Source of the DNA: Candidatus Photodesmus katoptron Akat1
GTDB taxonomy: Bacteria; Pseudomonadota; Gammaproteobacteria; Enterobacterales; Vibrionaceae
Direction of reading: 5' to 3'
DNA length: 64,000 nt
NCBI RefSeq assembly: GCF_000478685.1
Contig: NZ_AMSD01000001.1
Location: 62,001-126,000, forward strand
Shown piece by piece: positions 50,158-62,036 of the stretch. Every line of letters starts with the position of its first letter. Position 1 is the first letter of the stretch. The position numbers and the translations under genes were made by a program. Under the pieces are notes generated by a model. The model did not search any database. It was not told where the DNA came from and saw only the letters and a list, made by a program, of their open reading frames with translations.

Positions 50158-51030
50158 TTACCAACCAGTAACATTACGTAAAACTTTTCCTATATTAGAT
50201 AAAATATCAACCGTCGTTACACCGGCATTTCTAAGTGCTTCAATCTTTACTTTAGCTGTCCCTTTATTTCCAGATATAATAGCACCAGCATGACCCATAC
50301 GTTTCCCAGAAGGAGCTGTTATCCCTGCTATATACGCAATCACAGGCTTTTTGATATACCTTTTTATGAAAATAGCAGCTTCTTCCTCAGCAGTACCTCC
50401 AATTTCACCAACCATAACAATTGCTTCAGTCTTAATATCTTCATTAAAAAGTTTTAAAACATCGACAAAATCTGAACCTGGAACTGGATCTCCACCTATA
50501 CCTACACAGGTTGATTGTCCAAAACCTTCATCAGTGATTTGCTTAACTGCTTCGTAAGTTAATGTACCTGAGCGAGATACAATACCTACTTTCCCTGATT
50601 TATGAATATCTCCTGGCATAATACCAATCATGCATTCACCTGGTGTAATAATACCTGGACAATTTGGGCCGATCATCAATACTCCAGCTTGCTTTAAGCA
50701 CAATTTTACTTTTACTAAATCAATAGTTGGAATACCTTCAGTTATTGTGACAATTAACTTAATATTCGCATTAATAGCTTCAAAAATTGCATCTTTACAA
50801 AAAGGAGCCGGTACATAAATAACAGAGACAGTTGCACCAGTTACATCTACTGCTTCGCGTACCGTATTAAATACAGGAAGAGATAAGTGAATCTGACCAC
50901 CTTTTCCAGGTGAAACACCAGCAACCATCTTAGTCCCATAAAGAATAGCGCGTTTTGAATGGAAAGTACCTTGATTTCCAGTAAAACCCTGGCAAATTAC
51001 CTTGGTATCTTTATTTATTAAGATAGACAT
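50158..51030 (-). CDS. sucD: succinyl-CoA synthetase subunit alpha
   Basis: CoA-binding, phosphohistidine-forming subunit that makes succinate and ATP or GTP with SucC. The 290 aa match E. coli SucD throughout, including [21 protein letters not shown], and active-site His in [10 protein letters not shown] (about 246). I choose ATG 51030 with AGGGAT at suitable distance. It overlaps the last 20 bases of sucC, one frame apart. It is last in the sdhCDAB-sucABCD series. Confidence 0.96.
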   Translation of the reverse strand: MSILINKDTKVICQGFTGNQGTFHSKRAILYGTKMVAGVSPGKGGQIHLSLPVFNTVREAVDVTGATVSVIYVPAPFCKDAIFEAINANIKLIVTITEGIPTIDLVKVKLCLKQAGVLMIGPNCPGIITPGECMIGIMPGDIHKSGKVGIVSRSGTLTYEAVKQITDEGFGQSTCVGIGGDPVPGSDFVDVLKLFNEDIKTEAIVMVGEIGGTAEEEAAIFIKRYIKKPVIAYIAGITAPSGKRMGHAGAIISGNKGTAKVKIEALRNAGVTTVDILSNIGKVLRNVTGW

Positions 51031-52195
51031 CATTTATCCCTGATACTGAAATTACTTTCTTTGCAGCTTCACTTAAAGAGTTTGCTACAATGAGTTTTAA
51101 AGTACTATTTCTAAGTTTTTTAGCTCCTAAACTTGAATTGTTTCCTTCAAGACGTACAACCACTGGTAAATCTATACCTATTTCTTTAACTGCATTAACA
51201 ATCCCATCAGCAACTAGATCGCAACAAACTATACCACCAAAAATATTGACTAATATTGCTTTAACATTAATATCAGATAAAATTATTTTAAAGGCTTCTG
51301 TAACACGTTCTTTAGTTGCACTACCACCTATATCAAGAAAATTAGCAGGTTGAGCACCATGAAAATGAATCATATCCATTGTACCCATAGCTAATCCTGC
51401 ACCATTAACTAAACAACCAATATTTCCATTAAGAGGTATGTAGTTAAGTCCTAACTTCGCAGCGTATACTTCACGTTCATTTTCTTGAGAAACATCATAC
51501 ATTTTACTTAATTTAGGCTGACGATATATAGCGTTTGAATCAAAACTAATTTTTCCATCTAAACATAGCAATTTTTTATTATTAGTAATAACTAATGGAT
51601 TAATTTCTAGTAAAGAAAGATCATATTGAATAAACATATCTACAAGACTGATAAATATCTTAACAAATTGGCTTGCTTCTTTTTTTCTAAAAGAAAGTTT
51701 AAAAGCTAATTCACGTCCTTGATATTCTTGAGGTCCTAAAAAAGGATTAATAGATACTTTATGAATTAGGTGTGGAGTGTTTTTTGCAATCTCTTCGATT
51801 TGAACACCACCTTCAGTCGATACCATAAAAACAATACTACAACTAACACGATCGATAATAGCACCTAAATAAAACTCACTAATAATATTAATGGATTCTT
51901 CAACTAAAATTTTTTCTACAGGTTGCCCTTTAGAATCCGTTTGGTAAGTTAAAAGCCTTTTCCCTAACCAATTTTCAGAAAATTTTTTAACGGCATCTTT
52001 ACTATCGCATATTTTTACGGCGCCAGCCTTACCCCGACCACCAGAATGGACTTGACATTTAACAACTTTCTTTTTAGTAACAATACGACCTGCAGATTCT
52101 AAAGCCTTTTGAGGTGTATCACATACATAACCTTCAGGGATAGATAAACCGAATTCTGAAAACAGTTGTTTAGCTTGATATTCATGTAAATTCAT
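51011..52195 (-). CDS. sucC: succinyl-CoA synthetase subunit beta
   Basis: ATP-grasp subunit that supplies the nucleotide site. The 394 aa match E. coli SucC (388): [11 protein letters not shown] start, [36 protein letters not shown] and [12 protein letters not shown]. The C-terminus runs about seven residues longer than usual (GINDVYLNK) because the frame reads into the start of sucD, so the two genes overlap. Confidence 0.96.
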   Translation of the reverse strand: MNLHEYQAKQLFSEFGLSIPEGYVCDTPQKALESAGRIVTKKKVVKCQVHSGGRGKAGAVKICDSKDAVKKFSENWLGKRLLTYQTDSKGQPVEKILVEESINIISEFYLGAIIDRVSCSIVFMVSTEGGVQIEEIAKNTPHLIHKVSINPFLGPQEYQGRELAFKLSFRKKEASQFVKIFISLVDMFIQYDLSLLEINPLVITNNKKLLCLDGKISFDSNAIYRQPKLSKMYDVSQENEREVYAAKLGLNYIPLNGNIGCLVNGAGLAMGTMDMIHFHGAQPANFLDIGGSATKERVTEAFKIILSDINVKAILVNIFGGIVCCDLVADGIVNAVKEIGIDLPVVVRLEGNNSSLGAKKLRNSTLKLIVANSLSEAAKKVISVSGINDVYLNK

Positions 52196-52233
52196 ATTTT
52201 TATTTCGTTCTATTTATAATATAGAATTACAGT

Positions 52234-53439
52234 TCAAATGTTTAAAAGTAACCGAACTGGTTCTTCAAGTAGTTCTTTTATTTTTAATAAAAATCCAACA
52301 GATTCACGACCATCAATCAAGCGATGATCATATGAAAGTGCTACATACATCATAGGTAAAACTTCTACTTTTCCATCAACAGCCATTGGACGATCTTGAA
52401 TTTTATGTATGCCTAAAATTGCCGATTGAGGAGGATTAATAATTGGTGTGGACATTAAAGAACCAAATACACCACCATTTGTAATAGTAAAATTACCACC
52501 AACTAAATCTTCAATCTTTAATTTAGCATCGGAAGCTTTAGATGCCAACTTTTTAATTTTTTTTTCGATATCTGAAAAACTTAACATATCGCAATCTTTT
52601 AATACTGGAGTTACCAAGCCACGAGAAGTTGATACTGCTATACTAACATCAAAATAATTATGGTAAATAATATCCTCACCATTAATTGAAGCATTAATTT
52701 CTGGATAACATTTCAGAGCTTCCACAACTGATTTAACGTAAAAAGACATAAAACCTAAATGTACACCATGAGACTCTATAAACTTTTCTTTGTACATTTT
52801 GCGTAAGTTTATAATACATTTCATATTAACTTCATTAAAGGTAGTTAACATTGCTGTATTATTTTTTGCTTCTAATAAACGATTTGCAATCGTTTTACGG
52901 AGTTGCGTCATTGGAACACGCCTATAACGATTATCCATATTAAAATCAGAATCTTGTTTATTTTTACTGTTTTTATCAGAGTGTAACTTATTGCTATCTA
53001 ATAAATAGGAATCAATTTTTTTTCTAGTAGTTTTACCAATAATATCTTTATCTTCAATCATATTTGGTTTCAAATTGTGCTTAGAAAGAAGGCGACGTAA
53101 TGAAGGATTAAGTACCTCAGTATCATTTTCTATCAAAGTTTTTTTTTGGAAGATATCAGAAATTTCTTCAGCTTGATTAATATCTGTTTCGTTTATAATA
53201 TTGACTGGCTTTAATTTAGCAATTAACTGCTTAGAAAAGACAACGGAACCTTCTTTTTTAAGAATAGACTCTAATACACCGGATTCAGGAGCTGCTACTT
53301 CTAGAACCACCTTATCCGTTTCAATATCAACAATAACTTCATCGCGATTGATAGTTTCATTTGTTTTTTTATGCCATTTAGCTATAGTCGCAGATGAAAC
53401 TGATTCTGGTAAATCTGGAACCAGGATTTCAATTATCAT
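52234..53439 (-). CDS. sucB: 2-oxoglutarate dehydrogenase E2 (dihydrolipoyl succinyltransferase)
   Basis: Core of the 2-oxoglutarate dehydrogenase complex. The 401 aa contain one lipoyl domain (lysine in [11 protein letters not shown], about residue 43), a peripheral-subunit-binding region (LSKHNLKPN, about 115-150) and the catalytic domain with the [11 protein letters not shown] active-site motif near residue 370. It lies between sucA and sucC. Confidence 0.96.
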   Translation of the reverse strand: MIIEILVPDLPESVSSATIAKWHKKTNETINRDEVIVDIETDKVVLEVAAPESGVLESILKKEGSVVFSKQLIAKLKPVNIINETDINQAEEISDIFQKKTLIENDTEVLNPSLRRLLSKHNLKPNMIEDKDIIGKTTRKKIDSYLLDSNKLHSDKNSKNKQDSDFNMDNRYRRVPMTQLRKTIANRLLEAKNNTAMLTTFNEVNMKCIINLRKMYKEKFIESHGVHLGFMSFYVKSVVEALKCYPEINASINGEDIIYHNYFDVSIAVSTSRGLVTPVLKDCDMLSFSDIEKKIKKLASKASDAKLKIEDLVGGNFTITNGGVFGSLMSTPIINPPQSAILGIHKIQDRPMAVDGKVEVLPMMYVALSYDHRLIDGRESVGFLLKIKELLEEPVRLLLNI

Positions 53440-53490
53440 TTATATTTTATCCTTCTAAAGTTTATCTAAACATCTTTAATATATGCTTTT

Positions 53491-56289
53491 CTATAATTTA
53501 AGTGCATTTTCAATCAATTCTTTTTGTTGTTTTAAATGTAATGACATATAAGCCACTGCTGGAGAAGCAGAAGCAGGGCGACCTGCATATTTAAGACCTG
53601 AACCAACGGGAATAACTGCACGAAAATTATGTTTACTACTATACCAAGCACCCTGATTCTTAGGTTCTTCTTGACACCAAACATAATCTATAACATGTTT
53701 ATATTTTGCAATAGTAAATTCTAATTCTTCTAATGGGAATGGATAAAGCTGTTCAATACGAATAATTGCTACATTAAACTGTTTATTTTTGCGACGTTGT
53801 TCAAGCAAATCAAAATAAACTTTACCGGAACAAAATATAACTCGTTCTACCTCATCTGACTTTAAAGAATCAGTTTCTCCTATTATAGCTTGAAATGTTC
53901 CTTCAGAAAGTTCTTTAAGAGAAGAGGTACATAATGAATGTCTAAGTAAAGATTTTGGAGACATAACAATTAATGGACGACGCATTGGACGAAGTACTTG
54001 ACGACGTATCATGTGATAAACTTGAGCAGGGGTGGAAGGAATGACAACTTGCATATTTTGTTCCGCACATAATTGTAAATAACGTTCTAAACGTGCAGAA
54101 GAATGCTCTGGACCTTGGCCTTCATAACCATGAGGCAAAAACATGGTTAAACCACATAAACGTGCCCATTTTTGCTCACCAGAGGAAATAAATTGATCAA
54201 TAACAACTTGAGCTCCATTAGCAAAATCACCAAATTGAGCTTCCCATAATGTTAAACCACTAGGTTCTGAACTTGCATATCCATACTCAAATGCTAATAC
54301 CGCTTCTTCTGATAAAACAGAATTAAAAATTTGAAATTTTCCTTGTTTATTGTGAATATTTGCTAGTGGCACATAAATGCTAGTATCTAATTGATTATGC
54401 AAAATAGAATGACGATGAAAAAAAGTACCACGTCCAGAATCTTGCCCAGAAATACGAACTCTTTTACCACTATCAACTAAAGTAGCATAAGCCAAACTTT
54501 CAGCCATTCCCCAATCAATTTGCTTTTGACCATTAATCATAGCTAATCGATCTTTATAAATCTTATTTACTCTGCTTTGCAATACATAAGTAGCTGGATA
54601 TTGACAAATTTTTCTACCGAGATTTATTAAATGGTTAATATCAATTTTAGCTTTCCAATTAATATTCCAGTCATGTCCGAAGTAAAGTGACCAATCTACT
54701 GGATGCGACGATATTGGACGCCATTCTTTTACAACAACATCCCCGTGATCAAGTGCATTACGATATTGATTAACTAATTGATTGACTGTTTTTATACTTA
54801 ATTCATTGCGTTTAATTAAAAGTTCAGCATAAAGTTTTCTTGTTGTAGGATGTTTCTTAATAGTTTTATACATTAATGGCTGAGTAGCACTTGGTTCATC
54901 AGCTTCATTATGACCACGACGACGATAACATACTAAATCAATCACTACATCACGCTTAAAAGTATTACGATAATCCAAGGCTAAATGTGCTACAAAAGCA
55001 ACTGCTTCTGGATCATCACTATTTACATGAAAGATTGGAGCTTGAACTACTTTAGCAATATCAGTACAATACATAGTAGATCTGCTATCAGTTGGATTTG
55101 AAGTGGTAAAACCAATTTGATTATTAATAACAATACGTATTGTTCCTCCTACGCAAAATCCATTTGCCTGTGACATATTGAATGTTTCTTGTACAACCCC
55201 CTGTCCTGTAATTGCTGAATCTCCATGTATAGTAATAGGTAATACAAAACTTCTATCTTTATCATTTAAACGATCCTGACGAGCACGAACTGAACCGATA
55301 ACAACGGGGTTTACGATCTCAAGATGGGAAGGATTAAATACTAAGGTTAAGTGAATATTTCCACTCGCTGTATGAAAATCAGCAGAAAAACCTTGATGGT
55401 ATTTGACATCACCAGTTCCACAACCTTCGCTATGTTGAATAGAAAATTCATTAAATAAATCTTTCGGTTGTTTACCTAAAACATTGACTAACATATTTAG
55501 TCTCCCACGATGAGCCATACCAATAACAATTTCACGCATTCCTTGACTACCTGCATGATGAATAATTCGCTTTATCATAGGAATCAAAGAATCAGCACCT
55601 TCTAAGGAGAAACGTTTTGATCCAGGGAATTTAGTACCTAAATAGCGCTCAAGTCCTTCTGCTGCAGTTAATTCTTCTAACAAGGATATTTTTTCTTCCT
55701 TTTTAAATGCAGGTTTTCCAGAAACAGACTCTAAACGATGCTGAATCCATTGTTTTTGAGTTGTACTAGTTATATGCATATATTCAGTACCAATTGAACC
55801 ACAATATGTTTGCTTGAGTGCTTTATGAATATTTCTTAAGGTCCTCTTGTCTTGATTAATAGAAAAAAAACCTACATTATTAATTTTTTTTTGTAAATCA
55901 CTTTTCGAAAATTGGTAAAAAGAAGGATCAAGCTCAGAAATCATATTTCTTTTCCAAAGCCCTAGTGGATCTAAATTAGCAAATTGGTGTCCTTCTAATC
56001 TATATGCATTGATAAATCTTGATACTTTCAGTTTCTGATTATTAATAATATTATCAGAATATGTTTTTTTCCCCTTAGCAAGTTCTCGAAAGTAATTACG
56101 AATATAAGAGTGAGATTCTTCAATTTCCCCAGAACATTTTAATAATAAATCATCAAAAATGAACCTCCATTCTTCAGTTACAAATTTTGATCCATCTAAA
56201 TATAGTTCATAAAGTTCTTCTAAATAAGTCGCATTGCTAGCAGACAAGTGTGAAGACTTAAGCCAAGTTTCCATCACACCATTATGCAT
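53491..56289 (-). CDS. sucA: 2-oxoglutarate dehydrogenase E1
   Basis: Thiamine diphosphate enzyme that decarboxylates 2-oxoglutarate and passes succinyl to E2. The 932 aa (E. coli 933) include GMAHRGRLN, the ThDP region HGDSAITGQGVVQE, INNQIGFTTSNP, and the C-terminal CQEEPKNQGAWY. It heads sucABCD and is separated from sdhB by 106 bp. Confidence 0.97.
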   Translation of the reverse strand: MHNGVMETWLKSSHLSASNATYLEELYELYLDGSKFVTEEWRFIFDDLLLKCSGEIEESHSYIRNYFRELAKGKKTYSDNIINNQKLKVSRFINAYRLEGHQFANLDPLGLWKRNMISELDPSFYQFSKSDLQKKINNVGFFSINQDKRTLRNIHKALKQTYCGSIGTEYMHITSTTQKQWIQHRLESVSGKPAFKKEEKISLLEELTAAEGLERYLGTKFPGSKRFSLEGADSLIPMIKRIIHHAGSQGMREIVIGMAHRGRLNMLVNVLGKQPKDLFNEFSIQHSEGCGTGDVKYHQGFSADFHTASGNIHLTLVFNPSHLEIVNPVVIGSVRARQDRLNDKDRSFVLPITIHGDSAITGQGVVQETFNMSQANGFCVGGTIRIVINNQIGFTTSNPTDSRSTMYCTDIAKVVQAPIFHVNSDDPEAVAFVAHLALDYRNTFKRDVVIDLVCYRRRGHNEADEPSATQPLMYKTIKKHPTTRKLYAELLIKRNELSIKTVNQLVNQYRNALDHGDVVVKEWRPISSHPVDWSLYFGHDWNINWKAKIDINHLINLGRKICQYPATYVLQSRVNKIYKDRLAMINGQKQIDWGMAESLAYATLVDSGKRVRISGQDSGRGTFFHRHSILHNQLDTSIYVPLANIHNKQGKFQIFNSVLSEEAVLAFEYGYASSEPSGLTLWEAQFGDFANGAQVVIDQFISSGEQKWARLCGLTMFLPHGYEGQGPEHSSARLERYLQLCAEQNMQVVIPSTPAQVYHMIRRQVLRPMRRPLIVMSPKSLLRHSLCTSSLKELSEGTFQAIIGETDSLKSDEVERVIFCSGKVYFDLLEQRRKNKQFNVAIIRIEQLYPFPLEELEFTIAKYKHVIDYVWCQEEPKNQGAWYSSKHNFRAVIPVGSGLKYAGRPASASPAVAYMSLHLKQQKELIENALKL

Positions 56290-56395
56290 ATTTTCCCCTA
56301 ACTACTATTTTGTTGATATCTATTTAAAATTTATACATATATGTGTAAATTTTGCTTTTAAGCAAAAAACATATTCTAAATAACTAACTAAATAA

Positions 56396-57106
56396 CTAAA
56401 TAGAATGAGTAAATAACATTGACTTTATATTCCTAATAGCTCTGGTTGGATTTAATCCTTTTGGACAGACACTTACGCAATTCATTATAGTATGGCAACG
56501 AAAAACACTAAATGCATCATCGAGATAAGACAAACGTTCATTTGTAGCTGTATCTCGACTATCTATTAACCAACGATAAGCTGCTAATAATCCAGCAGGA
56601 CCAATAAACTTATCAGGATTCCACCAAAATGAAGGACAGGATGCAGTACAACAGGCACACATAATGCACTCGTATAGGCCATCTAATTTTTCACGCTCCT
56701 TTGGAGTTTGAAGGTATTCATTGATAGAATATGTATTAGTTTCACCAATTAAAAAAGGCTTGATTTTTTTATAATTATTATAAAACTGAGTCATATCTAC
56801 AACTAAATCACGTATAACTGGCAAACCGGGCAATGGACGAATAATAATTTGTTCTTTTAAAATAGAAGATAAAGGAGTAATACACGCCAAACAATTTTTA
56901 CCATTAACATTTAAGCCGTCAGAACCACAAACCCCTTCACGGCAAGAACGACGAAATACAATTGTCGAATCTTGTTCCTGTAATAAAGATAATAAATCCA
57001 GTAACATCATATTTGTATCTTTTTCCAGTGTAACTGTATAATCTTTCATGTAAGGTTGATTATCATAATCAGGATTATAACGATACAAGGAAAGATTTAA
57101 ATCCAT
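56396..57106 (-). CDS. sdhB: succinate dehydrogenase iron-sulfur subunit
   Basis: Electron-transfer subunit of complex II. The 236 aa show the [2Fe-2S] domain (CREGVCGSDGLNVNGKNCLAC), the [4Fe-4S] cluster CIMCACCTASCP and the [3Fe-4S] motif CHTIMNCVSVCPKGLNP. It lies downstream of sdhA with a 20-bp gap. Confidence 0.97.
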   Translation of the reverse strand: MDLNLSLYRYNPDYDNQPYMKDYTVTLEKDTNMMLLDLLSLLQEQDSTIVFRRSCREGVCGSDGLNVNGKNCLACITPLSSILKEQIIIRPLPGLPVIRDLVVDMTQFYNNYKKIKPFLIGETNTYSINEYLQTPKEREKLDGLYECIMCACCTASCPSFWWNPDKFIGPAGLLAAYRWLIDSRDTATNERLSYLDDAFSVFRCHTIMNCVSVCPKGLNPTRAIRNIKSMLFTHSI

Positions 57107-57126
57107 ATTTTAAAATCCTTTATTAA

Positions 57127-58896
57127 TTAGTAAACACGTAATTTTGGTTGAAATACTTCGCAATAAATAGGTTCCATATTTATAGCACGTTTAGACATTA
57201 ATTCTGTTTTAGGATCATAGATAGAATGACATAACCATTGCTTATCGTCACGAACAGAAAAATCAAAACGAGCATGAGCACCGCGACTTTCTTTTCGATA
57301 GTTTGCTGCGATTGCAGTAGCATATGCTGTTTCCATCAAGTTATCTAGCTCCAAACATTCGATGCGCTTTGTATTAAAGGTAAAGGATTTATCTGATAAA
57401 TATGCAGTTTTCAAACATTCTCGAATACTTTTTAGTTCCTTTAACCCTTTAGCCATAGAAGACCCTTCACGAAATACAGAAAAATTCTCCTGCATACATT
57501 TTTGCAACATTTTTCGAATTTCTTTAGGATTTTCACCAGTCACTGTGCTGTTTTCCCAGCGATAATAACGTTCGAGAGAATGTTCAATATCCATTTTTCT
57601 AGCCGGTTTAGCATCTGCTTGTTTTTTTAATGTTTCACCTAAATGAATACCTATTGCACGGCCAAATACAACTAAATCTAATAATGAATTACCACCCAAT
57701 CGATTGGCTCCATGTACTGAAACTGAAGCAATTTCACCACAAGCAAATAAACCTTGAATTTCTATATCTTTCCCATATTTATCTTGTTTTATAGCTTGTC
57801 CAGAAATTTTAGTTGGAATACCACCCATCATATAATGACAAGTAGGAATTACTGGAATCGCTTCTTTAGTGGGATCTACATGCGCGAAAGTTTTAGAAAG
57901 TTCACAAATACCTGGCAACCGTGATTCTAATATATCTTTGCCAAGATGATCCAGTTTTAACTGGACATGAGAACCATAAGGTCCTTCAAAACCTCGACCT
58001 TCTCGAATTTCAATCATTATTGATCTTGAAACTACATCACGGCTAGCCAAATCTTTCGAATTTGGAGCATAACGTTCCATAAAACGTTCACCTTCCTTAT
58101 TTAGTAAATAACCCCCTTCTCCACGACAACCTTCAGTAACTAATATACCAACACCTGCAATTCCAGTTGGGTGAAATTGCCACATTTCAATATCTTGCAT
58201 AGGAACACCGCAACGAACTGCCATACCCACACCATCACCAGTATTAATATGTGCATTAGTTGTTGATGCAAAAATACGACCTGCCCCCCCAGTTGCTAAA
58301 ATAGTAGCTTTAGACTTAAAGTAACAAATTTCTCCTGTTTCTATACAAATAGCTACACATCCTAAAATTATACCATCTTCATTTAAAACAAGATCAATTG
58401 AATACCACTCGGAAAATATAATGGTTTTATGCTTAATATTCTGTTGGTAGAGTGTATGTAATAAAGCATGACCAGTTCGATCTGCAGCAGCTGCAGTCCG
58501 TGAAGCTTGTTCCCCTCCAAAATTTTTAGACTGACCACCAAATGGACGTTGATAAATGCTTCCATTATTAAAACGAGAAAAAGGCAATCCCATTCTCTCT
58601 AACTCAATAATTGATTCTGGACCATTTTTACACATATACTCGATAGCATTTTGATCCCCAATATAATCAGAACCTTTAACAGTATCATACATATGTTCTT
58701 GCCAAGAATCTTCGTGAGCATTACCTAAAGCAACCGTAATACCGCCTTGAGCAGATACGGTATGAGAACGAGTCGGAAATACTTTAGAAAGTAATGCGCA
58801 TGAAAGATTTTGCTCTGAAATTTTCAATGCAGCACGCATCCCAGCACCACCTGCACCAATCACAATAGCATCAAACTCTCGAATCGGAATACTCAT
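57127..58896 (-). CDS. sdhA: succinate dehydrogenase flavoprotein subunit
   Basis: Catalytic FAD subunit that oxidises succinate. The 589 aa begin [19 protein letters not shown] and have the covalent-FAD histidine His45 ([11 protein letters not shown]), HPTGIAGVG and the active-site Arg in the [15 protein letters not shown] region. ATG 58896 has GGAGAA upstream; a frame opening 45 codons further out overlaps sdhD and is rejected. Confidence 0.97.
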   Translation of the reverse strand: MSIPIREFDAIVIGAGGAGMRAALKISEQNLSCALLSKVFPTRSHTVSAQGGITVALGNAHEDSWQEHMYDTVKGSDYIGDQNAIEYMCKNGPESIIELERMGLPFSRFNNGSIYQRPFGGQSKNFGGEQASRTAAAADRTGHALLHTLYQQNIKHKTIIFSEWYSIDLVLNEDGIILGCVAICIETGEICYFKSKATILATGGAGRIFASTTNAHINTGDGVGMAVRCGVPMQDIEMWQFHPTGIAGVGILVTEGCRGEGGYLLNKEGERFMERYAPNSKDLASRDVVSRSIMIEIREGRGFEGPYGSHVQLKLDHLGKDILESRLPGICELSKTFAHVDPTKEAIPVIPTCHYMMGGIPTKISGQAIKQDKYGKDIEIQGLFACGEIASVSVHGANRLGGNSLLDLVVFGRAIGIHLGETLKKQADAKPARKMDIEHSLERYYRWENSTVTGENPKEIRKMLQKCMQENFSVFREGSSMAKGLKELKSIRECLKTAYLSDKSFTFNTKRIECLELDNLMETAYATAIAANYRKESRGAHARFDFSVRDDKQWLCHSIYDPKTELMSKRAINMEPIYCEVFQPKLRVY

Positions 58897-58898
58897 TT

Positions 58899-59246
58899 TT
58901 ATGTTCTCCAAAAAATAAATAGACCAGAAAAAAAATACCCAATGATTGTAATCATGATAAGTAGTTGCAAAAAAACACGCACTTTTTTTGAATGAATGTA
59001 ATCTGTTAGTACTTGCCATAAACCAATCCAAACATGAATCAATGCAGAAGTTAAAGCTAACATAGAAAAAAGTTTTGTGAAAAGAAAACTAAAAAAATAA
59101 GTTAAAGAAACATAAGAAAATTCAGATAAATAAAACAAAAAACTACAAAAGTAAATAATATAAAGAAGCATTATAATTGCTGTAATACGGATCAATAAAA
59201 AATCCTGTATTCCATGACGACTAAATGAAAAAAGGTTATTCACCAT
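58899..59246 (-). CDS. sdhD: succinate dehydrogenase membrane anchor SdhD
   Basis: Membrane subunit with three transmembrane segments, part of the heme b and quinone site. The 115 aa retain [15 protein letters not shown], the heme-ligand His in [17 protein letters not shown] (about 71) and a final hydrophobic segment. It overlaps sdhC by 7 bp and ends 2 bp before sdhA. Confidence 0.95.
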   Translation of the reverse strand: MVNNLFSFSRHGIQDFLLIRITAIIMLLYIIYFCSFLFYLSEFSYVSLTYFFSFLFTKLFSMLALTSALIHVWIGLWQVLTDYIHSKKVRVFLQLLIMITIIGYFFSGLFIFWRT

Positions 59247-59623
59247 AATATGACCACCAAAAGACTGGACAATATTGTTGTTATAAAAATAGTTATCTTA
59301 GCACTTAATATACTAGACTTTAGTTCATCAAAATATCCAAGATCCATTAAAAAATGACGTATACCAGCTATAACATGATAAGTTAGTGTAGTAAAAACAA
59401 CCCAAAAAACGAATTTTACTAAATAATTTTCAAAAAGAAACCTAGTTTCTAAAAAATCTGAAGGAGACTTAAGTAAATTTAATAATAACCATAAACAAAC
59501 ACCAAGAAAAAAAAACATCACTATTCCAGACACACGATGCAATATAGATACAATTGCTGTAATTGGAAATTTTATAGTTTTTAAATCCAAATTTATCGGT
59601 CTTAATTTTCTTTTTTGATTCAT
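59240..59623 (-). CDS. sdhC: succinate dehydrogenase cytochrome b556 subunit SdhC
   Basis: Membrane heme-b subunit. The 127 aa show RPINLDLKTIKFPITAIVSILHRVSG, three membrane helices, and the heme-ligand region TYHVIAGIRHFLMDLGYF. It is first of the sdhCDAB-sucABCD operon, divergent from gltA. Confidence 0.96.
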   Translation of the reverse strand: MNQKRKLRPINLDLKTIKFPITAIVSILHRVSGIVMFFFLGVCLWLLLNLLKSPSDFLETRFLFENYLVKFVFWVVFTTLTYHVIAGIRHFLMDLGYFDELKSSILSAKITIFITTILSSLLVVILW

Positions 59624-59946
59624 TTTATAAAACGCCTAATCCTAAAAATCTATTTTTCTAAAATTTAAGGGACCACCACTTAAATAAAAAAATCAAGAAC
59701 TAAATTTTTATAGAAAACCTGACTAAATCTTAACGATTAAAAATACAGAATAAAAACTCTAACATAATTATTAGAACAATTTTTGATACATAGAACATAT
59801 TTTTAATCTTTACGATTATTAAAAGTAGTAACTGTAACAAACATCAGAATATGAATAATTGACTTTACCAATAAACAAACGTAAAAAAAAAGCTGTTATA
59901 AAAATAATGAATTAAACTGCAATAATAAGGAGATAGGAGAAATATT
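59624..59946. other. divergent control region of sdhC and gltA
   Basis: 323 bp of AT-rich sequence between the two TCA operons. gltA has two purine-rich stretches (AAGGAG and TAGGAG) in the 20 bases before its ATG. I see no confident -35/-10 pair and no hairpin. In relatives this region holds sdh and gltA promoters and control sites for catabolic regulators such as ArcA and CRP, but I cannot recognise those sites here. Confidence 0.5.
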
Positions 59947-61218
59947 ATGTCAAATGAGAAAGCTGTACTTCATATTAAAGGGAAGGAGAAAATAGAACTG
60001 CCAATTATCAACAGCACTGTAGGCCCAGGTGTTATTGATATCCGAAAACTCCGAGAAAGCGGATACTTCACCTTTGATCCAGGTTTCCTTTCAACTGCTT
60101 CTTGTGAATCTAAAATCACTTACATAGATGGAAATAAAGGTATTCTTCTACATCGAGGATATCCAATAGAACAATTAGCAACATTTGCTGACTATCTAGA
60201 AGTATGCTACATACTCCTTTATGGTCAAAAACCTAGTAAAAAAGAATATGAAAAATTTAAATCGACAGTAACGCATCATACCATGGTACATGAGCAAATT
60301 GCAAATTTCTTTCAGGGATTTCGTCGTGATGCTCATCCAATGGCTGTTATGTGTGGTGTAGTAGGAGCATTAGCCGCCTTTTACCATGATTCTTTAGATG
60401 TTAATAATGATATTCACCGAGAAATAGCAGCATATCGTTTATTATCAAAAATGCCTACCCTTGCTGCAATGTGTTATAAGTACTCAATAGGACAACCATT
60501 TATTTATCCACGTAATGATTTAAACTATGCAGAAAATTTTCTATATATGATGTTTGCTACTAGATGCGAAGACTACAAAGTTAATCCTGTTTTTGCTAAT
60601 GTGATCAATAAAATTTTTATCCTGCATGCAGATCATGAGCAAAATGCCTCAACATCAACAGTACGTTTAGCGGGCTCATCAGGTGCAAATCCATTTGCAT
60701 GTATCTCAGCAGGTATTGCATCTCTTTGGGGACCTGCTCATGGTGGTGCTAATGAAGCTTGTTTAAATATGCTTGAGCAAATTGGCACAATACATAACAT
60801 TGAAAAATTTTTAGAAAAAGCTAAAAATAAGAATGACTCATTCCGGTTAATTGGATTTGGTCATCGAATTTACAAAAATTATGATCCAAGAGCATCTGTA
60901 ATGCGTAAAGCATGCCATGATGTCTTAAGAGAACTTAATATTCAAGATCCACTACTCGACATCGCTATAGAATTAGAACGTATCGCACTTACTGATGAAT
61001 ACTTTATTCAAAAGAAACTTTATCCTAATGTTGATTTTTATTCTGGAATTATTCTAAAAGCTATTGGTATCCCAAGATATATGTTTACAGTTATTTTCGC
61101 TGTATCACGTACAATTGGTTGGATCGCGCATTGGAACGAAATGCATAGCGACTCTAAAAATCGAATTGGAAGACCTCGTCAATTATATTCTGGTGAAAAA
61201 ATAAGGAAATTTGATTGA
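59947..61218 (+). CDS. gltA: citrate synthase (type II)
   Basis: Condenses acetyl-CoA with oxaloacetate. The 423 aa have the length of the large NADH-sensitive hexameric enzyme. Catalytic histidines are seen in [10 protein letters not shown] and [14 protein letters not shown]; the substrate Asp lies in the final third. It has a good Shine-Dalgarno (AGGAGA) and is divergent from sdhC. Confidence 0.97.
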   Translation: MSNEKAVLHIKGKEKIELPIINSTVGPGVIDIRKLRESGYFTFDPGFLSTASCESKITYIDGNKGILLHRGYPIEQLATFADYLEVCYILLYGQKPSKKEYEKFKSTVTHHTMVHEQIANFFQGFRRDAHPMAVMCGVVGALAAFYHDSLDVNNDIHREIAAYRLLSKMPTLAAMCYKYSIGQPFIYPRNDLNYAENFLYMMFATRCEDYKVNPVFANVINKIFILHADHEQNASTSTVRLAGSSGANPFACISAGIASLWGPAHGGANEACLNMLEQIGTIHNIEKFLEKAKNKNDSFRLIGFGHRIYKNYDPRASVMRKACHDVLRELNIQDPLLDIAIELERIALTDEYFIQKKLYPNVDFYSGIILKAIGIPRYMFTVIFAVSRTIGWIAHWNEMHSDSKNRIGRPRQLYSGEKIRKFD

Positions 61219-61274
61219 CTACTAACTCATTCATGAAATGTATTTGAAGTTTTCTAAATAATTTTAAATATGAA

Positions 61275-62036
61275 CTATGCTGGATTATCAACATCTATAA
61301 ATTGAACATCTAAATTGTATCTAGATGCTAACCAATTTCCTAATGCTTTAATTCCATAACGTTCAGTTGCATGATGACCAGCGCAAAAGTAGTGAATATT
61401 TAACTCTCTTGCTAAATGACTAGTTCTTTCTGATATTTCTCCAGAAATAAAGGCATCTAAATTATATTGAGATGCTTTTTCTATGTAATCTTGACCAGCT
61501 CCAGTAGACCAACCTACTGTTTGAATTAATTTATTATTCATATTATTAGGATGTATATGCAAGGGAATACGATTTAGTACACGAGCGATTTTATCAAATA
61601 AAATAGAAGGCATTATAGACTGCTTGAATTTACCAAACATAAAAAGAGAAGATGTATTTCCTTCTAAAGCACTTTGGATTTCTATATCTAGTAATCGGGC
61701 TAATTCAACGTTATTCCCTAATGTAGGATGAATATCTAACGGTAAATGGTAGCTATATAAATTTATATCATGTTTAATCAATGTACGAATACGTTTGCCT
61801 TTTATACCTTTAATAGGTTCTAATTCACCCTTCCAAAAATAACCATGATGAACCAATAATGCATCTGCATTGTAATTAATTGACCGATCAATTAATTCTT
61901 GTGATGCTGTGACACCTGTTACAATGCGCTGAATTTCAGTTTTACCTTCTATTTGCATTCCATTGGGAGAATAATCCTGAATTACATTGGAAGATAACTT
62001 TTCATTAAGAATTTTTTCAAGAATCATATTATTCAT
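61275..62036 (-). CDS. nif3: Nif3-like dinuclear metal-centre protein (YbgI family)
   Basis: Conserved YbgI/Nif3 protein with a dinuclear metal site; its cellular role is not established, with proposals including GTP cyclohydrolase I-type activity and cell-envelope function. The 253 aa show the metal motifs LLVHHGYFWKG, YSYHLPLDIH and, near the C-terminus, CAGHHATERYGI. It overlaps pgm by 8 bp, so it is translated with it. Confidence 0.9.
   Translation of the reverse strand: MNNMILEKILNEKLSSNVIQDYSPNGMQIEGKTEIQRIVTGVTASQELIDRSINYNADALLVHHGYFWKGELEPIKGIKGKRIRTLIKHDINLYSYHLPLDIHPTLGNNVELARLLDIEIQSALEGNTSSLFMFGKFKQSIMPSILFDKIARVLNRIPLHIHPNNMNNKLIQTVGWSTGAGQDYIEKASQYNLDAFISGEISERTSHLARELNIHYFCAGHHATERYGIKALGNWLASRYNLDVQFIDVDNPA

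Noticed and set aside
57127..59031. longer sdhA beginning 45 codons upstream
   Set aside because: The extra residues overlap sdhD, lack family similarity, and ATG 58896 has a strong Shine-Dalgarno and the family start.
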